From an uncultured Clostridia bacterium (GTDB taxonomy: Bacteria; Bacillota; Clostridia; Lachnospirales; Lachnospiraceae): a stretch of DNA of 32,054 nucleotides. Shown in pieces: positions 16,657 through 24,535 of the stretch. The notes beneath the pieces were generated by a model. The model was not told the origin of the DNA, made no database searches, and saw only the letters and a program-made list of their open reading frames with translations. A program made the position numbers and the translations under genes. Location: contig CAMEEX010000016.1 in NCBI GenBank assembly GCA_945915235.1, positions 1 to 32,054 on the forward strand, written 5' to 3'. How positions within the stretch are numbered: position 1 is the first letter of the stretch; every line of letters begins with the position of its first letter.

Positions 16657-16953
16657 TGTTGGGGCAAATAGGATAAAAATTTGCTATATATAACGGGATA
16701 TGTTTATGCGTACCGCGACTTTTGGGAGGAGTTTAGATGTTCTTAGGACTCTGCACAGCACACAGCCAATTCCGCCATGGAGGGCGGAATAGATGCAAAC
16801 AGCCATGGAAGGCTGATTTTGCATCGGTGGCGTACCTTACAAGTATATAAATCAGAGTCCTTAGAACATCTTGCTCCGTACAATCGGAGTCGATATGCAT
16901 AAATATATTCCGTTATACGTTCAAAGCATAAATAAGCCTATTTGCCCTCAACA
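16657..16953. repeat. Long imperfect foldback (~297 bp) between GH28 and GH2 genes
   Basis: The 355-bp gap 16605-16959 holds no gene but one long fold. Outer arms GGGCAAATAGG (16662-16672) and CCTATTTGCCC (16937-16947) are perfect and extend to TGTTG/CAACA with one bulge. Next, about 27 bp starting at TATAACGG near 16689 pair with the stretch ending CCGTTATA near 16917. Then 16736-16752 pairs with 16854-16870 at all but one base. Inside are hairpins 16771-16776/16783-16788 and 16792-16804/16811-16825. The element ends 6 bp from the GH28 stop codon. It has no reading frame. It could be a MITE or a structured RNA. Confidence 0.8.
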
Positions 16954-16959
16954 GCATTC

Positions 16960-18135
16960 CTATAAAAGATTGACTTTCACATCTTCGATGCATATATTTT
17001 CCACATCGAGCACCGTCATCGCCTTAGCCGCGGTCAGCCTGATGTTCTTCAGGGAAATATTCCGTAACGGCTTTTCCGGCAGTCCCTTTATCTCTATGGC
17101 TGTGTCAGCGCCCTCACCGTACACATTCTCAATGCTTATATCCGAAAGCTCCGATGGTGTGTCCGTGAGAGGCTTAACCGTGCTGAACTCGTAGAAGGAA
17201 TTAATCTGCACCGCCTGATTTGAGACGTTCTCAATCTCAATGTTCTCAAACGTGGCATTTCTCACATAGCCACCACGCCCACGCATGGTCTTTATCCTTA
17301 TTCCCTGCATGGTATTCTTTACCTTGCAGTCCGTCACCATGATATTCTCGACACCGCCCGATACGGCACTTCCTATGACCACTGCGCCGTGCCCTCCGCT
17401 CATCGTACAGTCTCTTATCACAATGTCCTTACACGGCTTTCCGACACGCCAGCCATCCTCGTTCATTCCTGCGTTTATCGCGATGCAGTCGTCTCCCGTC
17501 TCAAAACTGCACCCCTCTATGAGCACATCGGTGCAGGAGTCGGGATTGAGCCCGTCCGTGTTCGGTCCGTGCGTAACCACCTTCACTCCGCGGACCGTCA
17601 CATGCTCACAGTAGACCGGGTGAATTGTCCACTGAGGACCGTCCTCTATCGTAAAATCCGACAAAACAACATTCGTACATTCAACAAACTGTATAAATGA
17701 TGGTCTGAGCGCCGCCTCCCTCGTGCCGTAGACACGCTTCTCCACAGAAATTCCATTTGCCTGTGCATAGCAGAGCTCATTTGCCGCCTCCTGCTGCAGC
17801 TTCTTCCACTGCCACCACGCCTGCCCGTTTCCCACGAGCCTGCCGCCGCCCGTTATGCCTATGTCCTCACAATCCCTCGCATATATGAGCGGCGAGTAAT
17901 TGTAGCACTCCATTCCCTCCCAGCGCGTGAACACCACCGGAAGATAATCCTCCGGCACGTCGCTGAAGCTTACGACCGCCTCGTCGTCGAGCTGCAGGTG
18001 CACATGGCTTTTAAGATGCAGGCTGCCGCAGTGCCACTCCCCCTTTGGAATGTACACCGTGCCGCCACCTCCGGCGTCACATTGGTCTATTGCCTGTTGG
18101 ATTGATTGGAAATCGGATGATACTATTTTCTGCAT
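16960..18135 (-). CDS. Intracellular GH28 polygalacturonase / galacturonidase
   Basis: A 391-residue right-handed beta-helix enzyme that hydrolyses alpha-1,4 links of galacturonans or rhamnogalacturonan fragments. All GH28 marks are present: NTDG (192-195, Asp194), GDDC (214-217, Asp215 and Asp216), GHG (248-250, His249) and RIK (280-282). There is no signal peptide, so it should act in the cytoplasm on imported oligogalacturonides, probably exo-type. I chose the ATG at 18135 because GGAGAG lies 4 nt before it; starts at 18147 or 18168 are open but have poorer sites. It follows an AraC gene by 128 nt and precedes GH2 on the same strand. Confidence 0.92.
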   Translation of the reverse strand: MQKIVSSDFQSIQQAIDQCDAGGGGTVYIPKGEWHCGSLHLKSHVHLQLDDEAVVSFSDVPEDYLPVVFTRWEGMECYNYSPLIYARDCEDIGITGGGRLVGNGQAWWQWKKLQQEAANELCYAQANGISVEKRVYGTREAALRPSFIQFVECTNVVLSDFTIEDGPQWTIHPVYCEHVTVRGVKVVTHGPNTDGLNPDSCTDVLIEGCSFETGDDCIAINAGMNEDGWRVGKPCKDIVIRDCTMSGGHGAVVIGSAVSGGVENIMVTDCKVKNTMQGIRIKTMRGRGGYVRNATFENIEIENVSNQAVQINSFYEFSTVKPLTDTPSELSDISIENVYGEGADTAIEIKGLPEKPLRNISLKNIRLTAAKAMTVLDVENICIEDVKVNLL

Positions 18136-18263
18136 ATGTCTCTCCATTCCGCCGCCTGTCTGCGGCACAAAATTTATGAAAACACCATATCTCTTGTTTA
18201 TCTGTCACTGCATTAATCGTACCACAAGCATGTATTTATTTTCAGCACATATTGCTTTATTTT

Positions 18264-19148
18264 TTATATTTTTCTGCTTATATTGCTTTTATCTGATTTT
18301 CTAAGCTGGATTGGCGTCATACTATATTTTTTCTTAAAAGCACGTTCCATATTTGTGTAGCTTCCAAAGCCCGACGCATGTGCTATCTGTTCCACACTCA
18401 TATCCGTCGTATTTAAAAGCCTGTGAGCACTTGAACTCCTCACGCTGTTCACATACTGCATCACAGTCAGCCCCGTGTATCTTTTGAACAGGTGACTAAA
18501 ATAGTACTTATCAATATTGATGACCGACGATATTTTATCAAGCGTAACCTGAGCCTGATAGTTAGCATTTATGTATTCAATAGCAGCCCTAAGTTCACCC
18601 GGAAGCTTAGATGTGCTACCATTGTTTTTATATCCATGCATATTCCCGTTCGCATCGTCCTCCACCTCACAGCCGGTCAAAAAAGACAGCATGGTAACCA
18701 GCCCACACCCAAATATCCCGTCATTGTGCGTTATCTTTTTTTCACGCTCCTTAATCAGCTCGTCAAAAAGCACCGATACAAAAACCGTCTGCCGCTCCGA
18801 CAGATAAAAAATTCCTGAATTTATCCGCGACAATATATCCTCCGCCTCATTTTTTCCACCAAGTATCTTCTCAACATATTCTTCTGAAAAATTCACAACG
18901 TATCTCTCATAATATCCCAAATCAGCGCTCTCGCCATAATGGAGCTCATACGGCTTGAACACGGCAACTGCGCCTCTCTTTAAACGATACCTCTTACCAT
19001 CATATAACATGTATCTGCTGCCGCCCGACTGAAAATATATTTCATAACCCGAATGGTAATGCCATACCGCCATGTCATGCGGCTCACTGCTTGTCACATG
19101 ACTTACATCAACCATTCCGTGTACCGATATACCTGTCCTCTTATTCAT
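18264..19148 (-). CDS. AraC-family regulator of the GH28/GH2 pectin locus
   Basis: A 294-residue protein with an N-terminal cupin domain (WHYHSGYEIYFQSGG from residue 29, then FKPYELHYGE) and a C-terminal double helix-turn-helix (about 190-285: KISSVINIDKYYFSHLFKRY, then VEQIAHASGFGSYTNMERAF). The first HxH (His30, His32) and later His70 could hold a metal or sugar ligand. Both possible starts, 19148 and 19169, have modest ribosome sites; I prefer 19148. It lies just upstream of the GH28 gene on the same strand and most likely activates it. A cre-like site lies before the gene. Confidence 0.88.
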   Translation of the reverse strand: MNKRTGISVHGMVDVSHVTSSEPHDMAVWHYHSGYEIYFQSGGSRYMLYDGKRYRLKRGAVAVFKPYELHYGESADLGYYERYVVNFSEEYVEKILGGKNEAEDILSRINSGIFYLSERQTVFVSVLFDELIKEREKKITHNDGIFGCGLVTMLSFLTGCEVEDDANGNMHGYKNNGSTSKLPGELRAAIEYINANYQAQVTLDKISSVINIDKYYFSHLFKRYTGLTVMQYVNSVRSSSAHRLLNTTDMSVEQIAHASGFGSYTNMERAFKKKYSMTPIQLRKSDKSNISRKI

Positions 19149-19200
19149 AACCTGCCACCATCTCACCACCTGCGTCCGGGCACAAATAATATTTCAATAC

Positions 19201-19214
19201 TGCCCCCGTTTTCA
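19201..19214 (-). promoter_or_regulatory. Possible catabolite-control (cre) site
   Basis: On the minus strand TGAAAACGGGGGCA matches the core of the CcpA site TGWAANCGNTNWCA except for two internal positions. It lies 53-66 nt before the AraC start, where it could repress pectin use when better sugars are present. Cre sites are loose, so chance is possible. Confidence 0.3.
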
Positions 19215-19240
19215 CCAAAAATATCTTCCTTCATATTATA
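19214..19240 (+). promoter_or_regulatory. Mother-cell (sigma-K/E type) promoter candidate for cotJABC
   Basis: CATATTATA (19232-19240) fits the CATAnnnTA -10 box of sigma-K and is close to the sigma-E box; ACC (19214-19216) lies 15 nt before it as in sigma-K -35 boxes. It is 30 nt before the cotJA ATG. In Bacillus the cotJ operon is read by sigma-E, so which factor acts here is open. Confidence 0.4.
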
Positions 19241-19270
19241 TTTTATAGAAAAATACAAGAGGAGTCCTAT

Positions 19271-19651
19271 ATGGCTTATTATAATGGCAATTACCGCGCC
19301 GGTCAACGCCAGCCGATGATGACCTGTCCAAATCAGGCACATAACAGGCCGGCAAACGGCTGCGGACGAAATACAGCCACCCCACAGCCCTGCCGCGATG
19401 CAGCGGTAGCCGCATCTCAAAACGAGATGCCAAACACTGCCGAAAAAATGTGCATGATGCAGCCGCGCACAACTCCTGCCGAGGGCGTTGCACAGTCCTG
19501 TGTCATGCCGTCACCGTACTGCCCTGTCGCGATGGCGTATGTGCCTTTTCAGGTGTTTGAGGAATTGTTTGAGGAGTCCAAGGCGTTCACGGTCGGAACC
19601 GCCTTTCCTTCACTCTTAAAACCTTTTATGAGAGGAGGCAGATGCAGATGA
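19271..19651 (+). CDS. cotJA: Spore coat-associated protein CotJA
   Basis: A 126-residue protein whose last ~45 residues (PVAMAYVPFQVFEE... then GTAFPSLLKPF) carry the CotJA pattern. The first ~80 residues are a low-complexity stretch rich in Cys, Met, Pro, Asn and Gln; the whole protein has seven cysteines. Typical CotJA proteins are shorter, so this is an N-terminal extension. GAGGAG lies 6 nt before the ATG. It is the first gene of cotJABC and overlaps cotJB by 10 nt. CotJ proteins build an inner layer of the spore coat in the mother cell; extra cysteines could cross-link it. Confidence 0.85.
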   Translation: MAYYNGNYRAGQRQPMMTCPNQAHNRPANGCGRNTATPQPCRDAAVAASQNEMPNTAEKMCMMQPRTTPAEGVAQSCVMPSPYCPVAMAYVPFQVFEELFEESKAFTVGTAFPSLLKPFMRGGRCR

Positions 19652-19917
19652 CCGAAATGTGCAACGACAAAAAAGCTCTCTTCCGGAAAATTCACGAGTG
19701 CGAATTTATGATGATTGACCTCGGGCTGTATCTCGACACGCACCCCGACTGCACCCAGGCGCTCACCGCCTTTCATAAGCATCAGGCGGAATATGAGCAC
19801 AATGTAGCTGAGTACGAGCGCCTCTATGGTCCGCTCACATTCTATCAGGTCAACTCTGACACCTGCTGGACTTGGCAGCAGTTACCGTGGCCTTGGGAAA
19901 TGGAGGCGTATAAATAA
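19642..19917 (+). CDS. cotJB: Spore coat protein CotJB
   Basis: A 91-residue protein of the CotJB family: a helical start (KIHECEFMMIDLGLYLDTHP, residues 16-35), a central YEHNVAEYERLYGPLTF and the Trp/Pro-rich end WTWQQLPWPWE. Length and order fit the family. AGGAGG precedes the first ATG by 3 nt; the in-frame ATG at 19648 is an equally good start on spacing. It overlaps cotJA by 10 nt and shares one base with the cotJC start (TAATG), so all three are translationally linked. Confidence 0.9.
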   Translation: MQMTEMCNDKKALFRKIHECEFMMIDLGLYLDTHPDCTQALTAFHKHQAEYEHNVAEYERLYGPLTFYQVNSDTCWTWQQLPWPWEMEAYK

Positions 19918-20513
19918 TGTGGATTTATGAGAAAAAATTGGAATTTCCTGTACACATCAAAGAGACCAACCCTAAGCTGGCACAACTTATCATCAGTCAG
20001 TACGGCGGTCCAGACGGCGAAGCCGGAGCATCGTTTCGATATCTGTCGCAGAGATATTCGATGAAAGACAGACGCGTGGCGGGAGTGTTGACGGATATCG
20101 GTACGGAAGAATTGGCGCATCTCGAGATAGTCGGTGCCATGGTTCACCAGCTCACGCGTGACCTCACGCCTGAGGAAATAGAAAAATCAGGCTTTGCACC
20201 ATACTATGTTGACCATACGCTGGGTGTTTGGCCGCAGGCAGCGGGTGGTGTCCCATTCAATGCATGTGAATTTCAGGTAAAGGGTGACCCTATAACAGAC
20301 CTTATGGAGGATTTGGCCGCCGAACAGAAAGCACGCACCGTATATGATAACCTTTTGCGACTTATAAGTGAACCGGACATTGTTGAGCCGCTGCGCTTTT
20401 TGAGAGCGAGGGAAATTGTTCATTTCCAGCGTTTCGGTGAAGCGCTCAACATCACGCGCGAAGGGCTTGACGCGAAGAACTTTTATGCTTTTAACCCTTC
20501 GATTGACACCTGA
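19917..20513 (+). CDS. cotJC: CotJC, manganese catalase-family spore coat protein
   Basis: A 198-residue protein of the Mn-catalase fold. The di-manganese ligands are all visible: Glu35 (DGEAGASF), Glu65-x-x-His68 (TEELAHLE), Glu136 (LAAEQKA) and Glu166-x-x-His169 (REIVHFQ). It may break down hydrogen peroxide in the spore coat and is the third member of the CotJ complex. Length is typical. It shares one base with the cotJB stop and ends 62 nt before a strong hairpin. Confidence 0.93.
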   Translation: MWIYEKKLEFPVHIKETNPKLAQLIISQYGGPDGEAGASFRYLSQRYSMKDRRVAGVLTDIGTEELAHLEIVGAMVHQLTRDLTPEEIEKSGFAPYYVDHTLGVWPQAAGGVPFNACEFQVKGDPITDLMEDLAAEQKARTVYDNLLRLISEPDIVEPLRFLRAREIVHFQRFGEALNITREGLDAKNFYAFNPSIDT

Positions 20514-20574
20514 TAAAAAGACAGATAGCTGTATTTTGACGCAGGCAATACCTCTTAAATATATCTAATCTAAC

Positions 20575-20612
20575 AGCAGATATTCGTGCCCCTTCCCACA
20601 CGAATATCTGCT
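20575..20612. terminator. Perfect 14-bp hairpin between convergent cotJC and ABC genes
   Basis: AGCAGATATTCGTG (20575-20588) pairs exactly with CACGAATATCTGCT (20599-20612) around a 10-nt loop. It lies between two convergent operons, the usual place for a two-way terminator. Neither strand has a U-run right after the stem, so strength is uncertain. Confidence 0.6.
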
Positions 20613-20672
20613 CCCAATTAAATACCTATTCTATTCCATACCTTCCCCGCTTGAATACTCCCCTACACAGCA

Positions 20673-22493
20673 CTATTTCTTATCCAGAAAATCATACTGC
20701 GACATATAGAGCTTATAATACATTCCGTCCTTATTTTTCATAAGCTCGTCGTGGCTTCCCATCTCGACAATCTCGCCGTGGTCGACGTACATGATACACG
20801 ATGAATTTTTGATTGTCGAAAGACGGTGCGCGATGATGAACGAGGTTCTTCCCTTCAGAAGCTCGTTGAGTCCCTTCTGCAAAAGTATCTCGGTCTCGGT
20901 GTCGATGCTCGATGTCGCCTCGTCAAGTATGAGGATTTTCGGGTCTGCAAGCACTGCCCTCGCAAAGGATATGAGCTGCCGCTGACCCGCGGACAAGCGG
21001 CTTCCGCGCTCGTTTACCTCGGTATAATAGCCGTTTTCAAGCCCCATGATAAAGTCGTGGGCGCATACTGTCTTGGCAGCCCTTATGACGTCCTCATCGC
21101 TTGCGTCCATATTGCCATAGCGGATATTGTCCATAATCGTGCCCGCAAATATGAAGCTGTCCTGCATCATAACACCCATCTGCGTCCTGAGGGATTTTAT
21201 CGTGACCTTGCTTATGTCGATACCGTCAATCAGAACCTGACCCGAAGTGAGATTGTAAAAGCGGCTTATGAGGTTTACGATGGTCGTCTTTCCGGCTCCC
21301 GTAGGTCCCACTATAGCGTAGCTCTCGCCGACGCCCGCCTTGAAGCTGACATTTTTAAGGACAGGCACTCCGTCATCGTAGGCAAAGCACACATTTTTAA
21401 ATTCCACCTCGCCCTTAATCTCCGGCATAGGCTGTGCTCCCGGCTCGTCAGTGACCTTAACCGGCTCATCTATCGTCTCAAAAATTCTCTCAAGATACGA
21501 AATCGCTGTCAGTACACTGTTATAGAAGTTCGCAAGCGTCGTAATCGGCGCCCAAAATCTCGAGATATATCCGGTGAAGGCTACAAGTGTGCCGACTGTC
21601 ATCGCCGTATAACCGTCCGTAATCCACGCAACTCCGAGAACGTAGATGATTGCCGTGGTGACAACCGTGATGGTCTGAACAACAGGATTTAAGAGAAAAT
21701 TATATTTTACCGCGTTAAGCCATGACTTCTTCGACTCCATGTTAAGCCTGTTGAATATGTCCGTGTTTACCTCCTCACGCACAAACGACTGCGTGACGCG
21801 GATACCATTGATGCTCTCCGCTATGTAGGCGTTAAGATTTGACTGCTTGTTAGACTGTATCTGCCATGCCCTTCTCTGTTTTTTCTTAATTGTCCACACC
21901 AGTACCGCCAAAATCGGCAGTCCGCACAGACACACAAGTGTGAACTGCACATTTAACATGAGCATGAAAATTATAATAAATATAAGACTGCACATATCGG
22001 TTATCGTGTTGACGATACCGTTAGAGAGCAGGTCGCTAAGGTTATTGACATAATTTACCACGCGGACCTGAATTTTGCCGTGAGGCTTGTCGTCATAGTA
22101 GGAAAACGGCAGCTCCTGCAAATGAATGAACAGATCACGGCGCAGTGCGTGGATAACACCCTGTCCGACCTCCGCCATCATCTTGATTTTAAAACGCAGT
22201 ATAAGCACAACAATGATTGTCACAGCGAGCATAAGGAAGCTGGCGATAATAACTCTCTGTGTGGCTTCCGTCTTTCCAATCGTGCCGTGGATTGCACACT
22301 GCTCAATCGTATCCATTACATCTTTCAGAAAAAGTGGATTTAACATTGAAAGCGCACTTGATATGAGCATAAGCACGATAACGGTAATCAGTGTTTTTTT
22401 GTAGCTTCCGACGTATTTTCCAAGCCTTTTTAGCTGGTTTAAGTCAAATTTACTCTCCAAAGTCTCATCTATGTCGTATTTATTTCTTGCCAT
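20673..22493 (-). CDS. ABC exporter half-transporter, catalytic-site subunit (heterodimer partner 2)
   Basis: A 606-residue half-transporter: a six-span exporter domain (about 30-335) fused to an ATPase domain. Walker A GPTGAGKT (396-403), Walker B ILILDE with catalytic Glu525, and switch His556 are intact, but the signature is LSAGQ (500-504). Together with the upstream gene it should form a BmrCD/LmrCD/TM287-288-like heterodimer, in which one ATP site is active and the other degenerate. Such pumps export drugs, lipids or peptides. The ATG at 22493 has GGAG 6 nt before it and lies 24 nt after the partner gene; a start at 22505 has no site. Substrate unknown. Confidence 0.92.
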   Translation of the reverse strand: MARNKYDIDETLESKFDLNQLKRLGKYVGSYKKTLITVIVLMLISSALSMLNPLFLKDVMDTIEQCAIHGTIGKTEATQRVIIASFLMLAVTIIVVLILRFKIKMMAEVGQGVIHALRRDLFIHLQELPFSYYDDKPHGKIQVRVVNYVNNLSDLLSNGIVNTITDMCSLIFIIIFMLMLNVQFTLVCLCGLPILAVLVWTIKKKQRRAWQIQSNKQSNLNAYIAESINGIRVTQSFVREEVNTDIFNRLNMESKKSWLNAVKYNFLLNPVVQTITVVTTAIIYVLGVAWITDGYTAMTVGTLVAFTGYISRFWAPITTLANFYNSVLTAISYLERIFETIDEPVKVTDEPGAQPMPEIKGEVEFKNVCFAYDDGVPVLKNVSFKAGVGESYAIVGPTGAGKTTIVNLISRFYNLTSGQVLIDGIDISKVTIKSLRTQMGVMMQDSFIFAGTIMDNIRYGNMDASDEDVIRAAKTVCAHDFIMGLENGYYTEVNERGSRLSAGQRQLISFARAVLADPKILILDEATSSIDTETEILLQKGLNELLKGRTSFIIAHRLSTIKNSSCIMYVDHGEIVEMGSHDELMKNKDGMYYKLYMSQYDFLDKK

Positions 22494-22517
22494 ATTTATC
22501 TCCATTCCGCAGACATT

Positions 22518-24263
22518 TTATGCTGCTCCATGTTCACCGTACTGGTGCATAAATACCGTATAATAGTAGCCCTTTTGCTGTATGAGCTCATCGTGGTTCC
22601 CCATCTCGGCTATCCTGCCGTCGGAGAGCACTATAATCACATCAGCATCTTTTATTGAAGAAATACGATGTGCAATTATAAATACGGTCTCGTTCTCTAT
22701 CCTTGCAAGCGCGTCCTGAATCTGCGACTCCGTCTCCATGTCCACGGCTGATGTCGTGTCATCGAGCACGAGTATCGACGGCTCCTTTAAGAGCGCCCTC
22801 GCAAGCGATATTCGCTGCTTCTGCCCGCCGGAAAGTCCGACGCCGCGCTCACCAACTATCGTGTCGTAGCCATCAGGCATCTGCATGATAAAATCATGTG
22901 CGTCCGCAATCTTTGCCGCCCACTCGACCTTCTCAAAAGGACAGTCCGGCTTTGCATACGCTATATTTCCCTCGATGGTATCGGAAAACAGGAAAACGTC
23001 CTGCATAGCCATTCCGATGCTCTCCCTGAGCACTCTCAAATCCATGTCCTTCACATTCTGACCGCCGATTAACACCTCTCCGCTGTCAACGTCGTAGAAA
23101 CGGCTCATCAGATTGATGAGTGAAGTCTTTCCCGCTCCCGTGGCTCCAATAATTCCGACCTTCTGCCCCGGCTTAACCTTAAAATTGATATTTTTAAGTA
23201 TCTGCTCGCCATCTATGCTGTATGAAACATTTCTGAACTCAACACTGCCCTCGGGCTTTTTCGCGTTCTTATCAATCGGTCCGGTGACAGGATTTTTAAT
23301 CTCCGGTTCAACCTCGATTGTCGCATAAATTTTCTCAACGGAAGTCGTAAAACGATGCCAGTCGTTGACCAGCCAGCCTGCCATACGAAGCGGCGAATCG
23401 AGCATCCACAGATATCCGTTGATCATCGCCATGTTTCCGAGCGTCATCTGACCGTTTATTACCATGAGACCGCCCGCAAGCATGAGGACGAAGGTCAGAA
23501 GATTGGCAAGCAGCTCGAACAGCGGCACATGGCGCACCCATATCTTCGACGCCGCAAGCTCCGAATCCCTGTACTCCGAGTTCTCCCTGTCGAACTTGGA
23601 AATCTCATAGTCCTCCTTGGCAAACGCCTTTACGACACGGTTTCCGCTGATGTTCTCCTGTGCAAAGGCATTGAGGCTTGAGAAACGCTCCCTGACCTTT
23701 CCGAACTTAGGTTTTACATTTTTTGACTGGATTATTGTATTTATAAGCGTAAACGGAAGCACCGCGAGCATCGCGAGGGCGATTCTCCAGTCGACCGTGA
23801 ACATCATAAAAAGCGATATCGAAAAAAGAAGTATGCACTCATAGGTGGAATAGCACACATACGACATAAAATGCCGTATCGCCATCATGTCTCCCGTCTG
23901 CCTCGACATCAAATCTCCCGTTCTGTGACTGTTATAGAACGCGAAATCCTTTGCAAGCAGATTGCGGTACACATCGTCCCTCATATCGTAGAGAAGCCCC
24001 TGCGAACAGTTCTCAAAATCCCACAGAAAAATAAATCTGAGCCCCGCCCTTATCAGCGTAACTCCAACCATGAGAAGCAGGAACTTAGGAAGTAAATCAA
24101 ACCTTATATTGCTTCCGTCACCTATGATGTCGTCCACGATAAATCCCGTTATCTTAGGATTTACAATGGCGAGCACCGACGTAATCGTGACCAGAACAAG
24201 CCCGATTATCATTCTCCACTGGTACTTTTTAAAGTACGAATAAAACCATTTCATCGCTGTCAT
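22518..24263 (-). CDS. ABC exporter half-transporter, degenerate-site subunit (heterodimer partner 1)
   Basis: A 581-residue half-transporter with six membrane spans (about 15-305) and an ATPase domain. Walker A GATGAGKT (373-380), a full LSGGQ signature (477-481) and switch His532 are present, but Walker B reads ILVLDD, with Asp502 in place of the catalytic Glu. This is the mark of the degenerate-site partner of heterodimeric exporters. Its LSGGQ would complete the active site of the downstream partner. GGAGG lies 10 nt before the ATG. The divergent AraC gene across 272 bp probably controls the pair. Confidence 0.93.
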   Translation of the reverse strand: MTAMKWFYSYFKKYQWRMIIGLVLVTITSVLAIVNPKITGFIVDDIIGDGSNIRFDLLPKFLLLMVGVTLIRAGLRFIFLWDFENCSQGLLYDMRDDVYRNLLAKDFAFYNSHRTGDLMSRQTGDMMAIRHFMSYVCYSTYECILLFSISLFMMFTVDWRIALAMLAVLPFTLINTIIQSKNVKPKFGKVRERFSSLNAFAQENISGNRVVKAFAKEDYEISKFDRENSEYRDSELAASKIWVRHVPLFELLANLLTFVLMLAGGLMVINGQMTLGNMAMINGYLWMLDSPLRMAGWLVNDWHRFTTSVEKIYATIEVEPEIKNPVTGPIDKNAKKPEGSVEFRNVSYSIDGEQILKNINFKVKPGQKVGIIGATGAGKTSLINLMSRFYDVDSGEVLIGGQNVKDMDLRVLRESIGMAMQDVFLFSDTIEGNIAYAKPDCPFEKVEWAAKIADAHDFIMQMPDGYDTIVGERGVGLSGGQKQRISLARALLKEPSILVLDDTTSAVDMETESQIQDALARIENETVFIIAHRISSIKDADVIIVLSDGRIAEMGNHDELIQQKGYYYTVFMHQYGEHGAA

Positions 24264-24312
24264 TTTCTTAGGTCCTCCAACCCCGCCGCTAATGCGTCCA
24301 TCTGCATATATG

Positions 24313-24364
24313 CTTCATGTAAATATTTCATATAGACATTCCATATATACATTTCATATCCACC
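24313..24364. repeat. Four tandem 13-bp repeats before the ABC exporter
   Basis: Units start at 24313, 24326, 24339 and 24352, each close to TTTCATATANACA (9, 12, 11 and 10 of 12 fixed bases). They lie 50-101 nt before the ABC start, in the region shared with the divergent AraC gene. They look like a protein-binding array, though the 13-bp step is not a whole number of helix turns. Confidence 0.65.
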
Positions 24365-24388
24365 GCACAATAGCAACATATGTTCTCT

Positions 24389-24409
24389 TTAGGTACAACC
24401 TAATATAAT
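24389..24409 (+). promoter_or_regulatory. Palindrome abutting a -10 box before the AraC gene
   Basis: TTAGGT-ACA-ACCTAA (24389-24403) is a perfect 6-bp inverted repeat followed at once by TATAAT (24404-24409). The -35 region (TGTTCT at 24381-24386) is weak. A dimeric regulator bound here would cover the promoter spacer. The leader to the ATG at 24536 would be about 120 nt. Confidence 0.45.
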
Positions 24410-24535
24410 GACTTTTCAAACAAATCACAATGATGTATACTGTTAAAAAATTGATGTTTTCTGCTTTTTAATTTATGTAAACTCTGGATTTACTTAATCT
24501 GTTGCAATACACTTTTCAAAATGGGGGATACTTTA

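Noticed and set aside
20826-21692. A 288-codon plus-strand frame opposite the ABC exporter gene
   Set aside because: It is the shadow of conserved ATPase and membrane segments; no family features and no ribosome site.
24313-24364. CRISPR array
   Set aside because: Units are only 13 bp, directly adjacent and without spacers.
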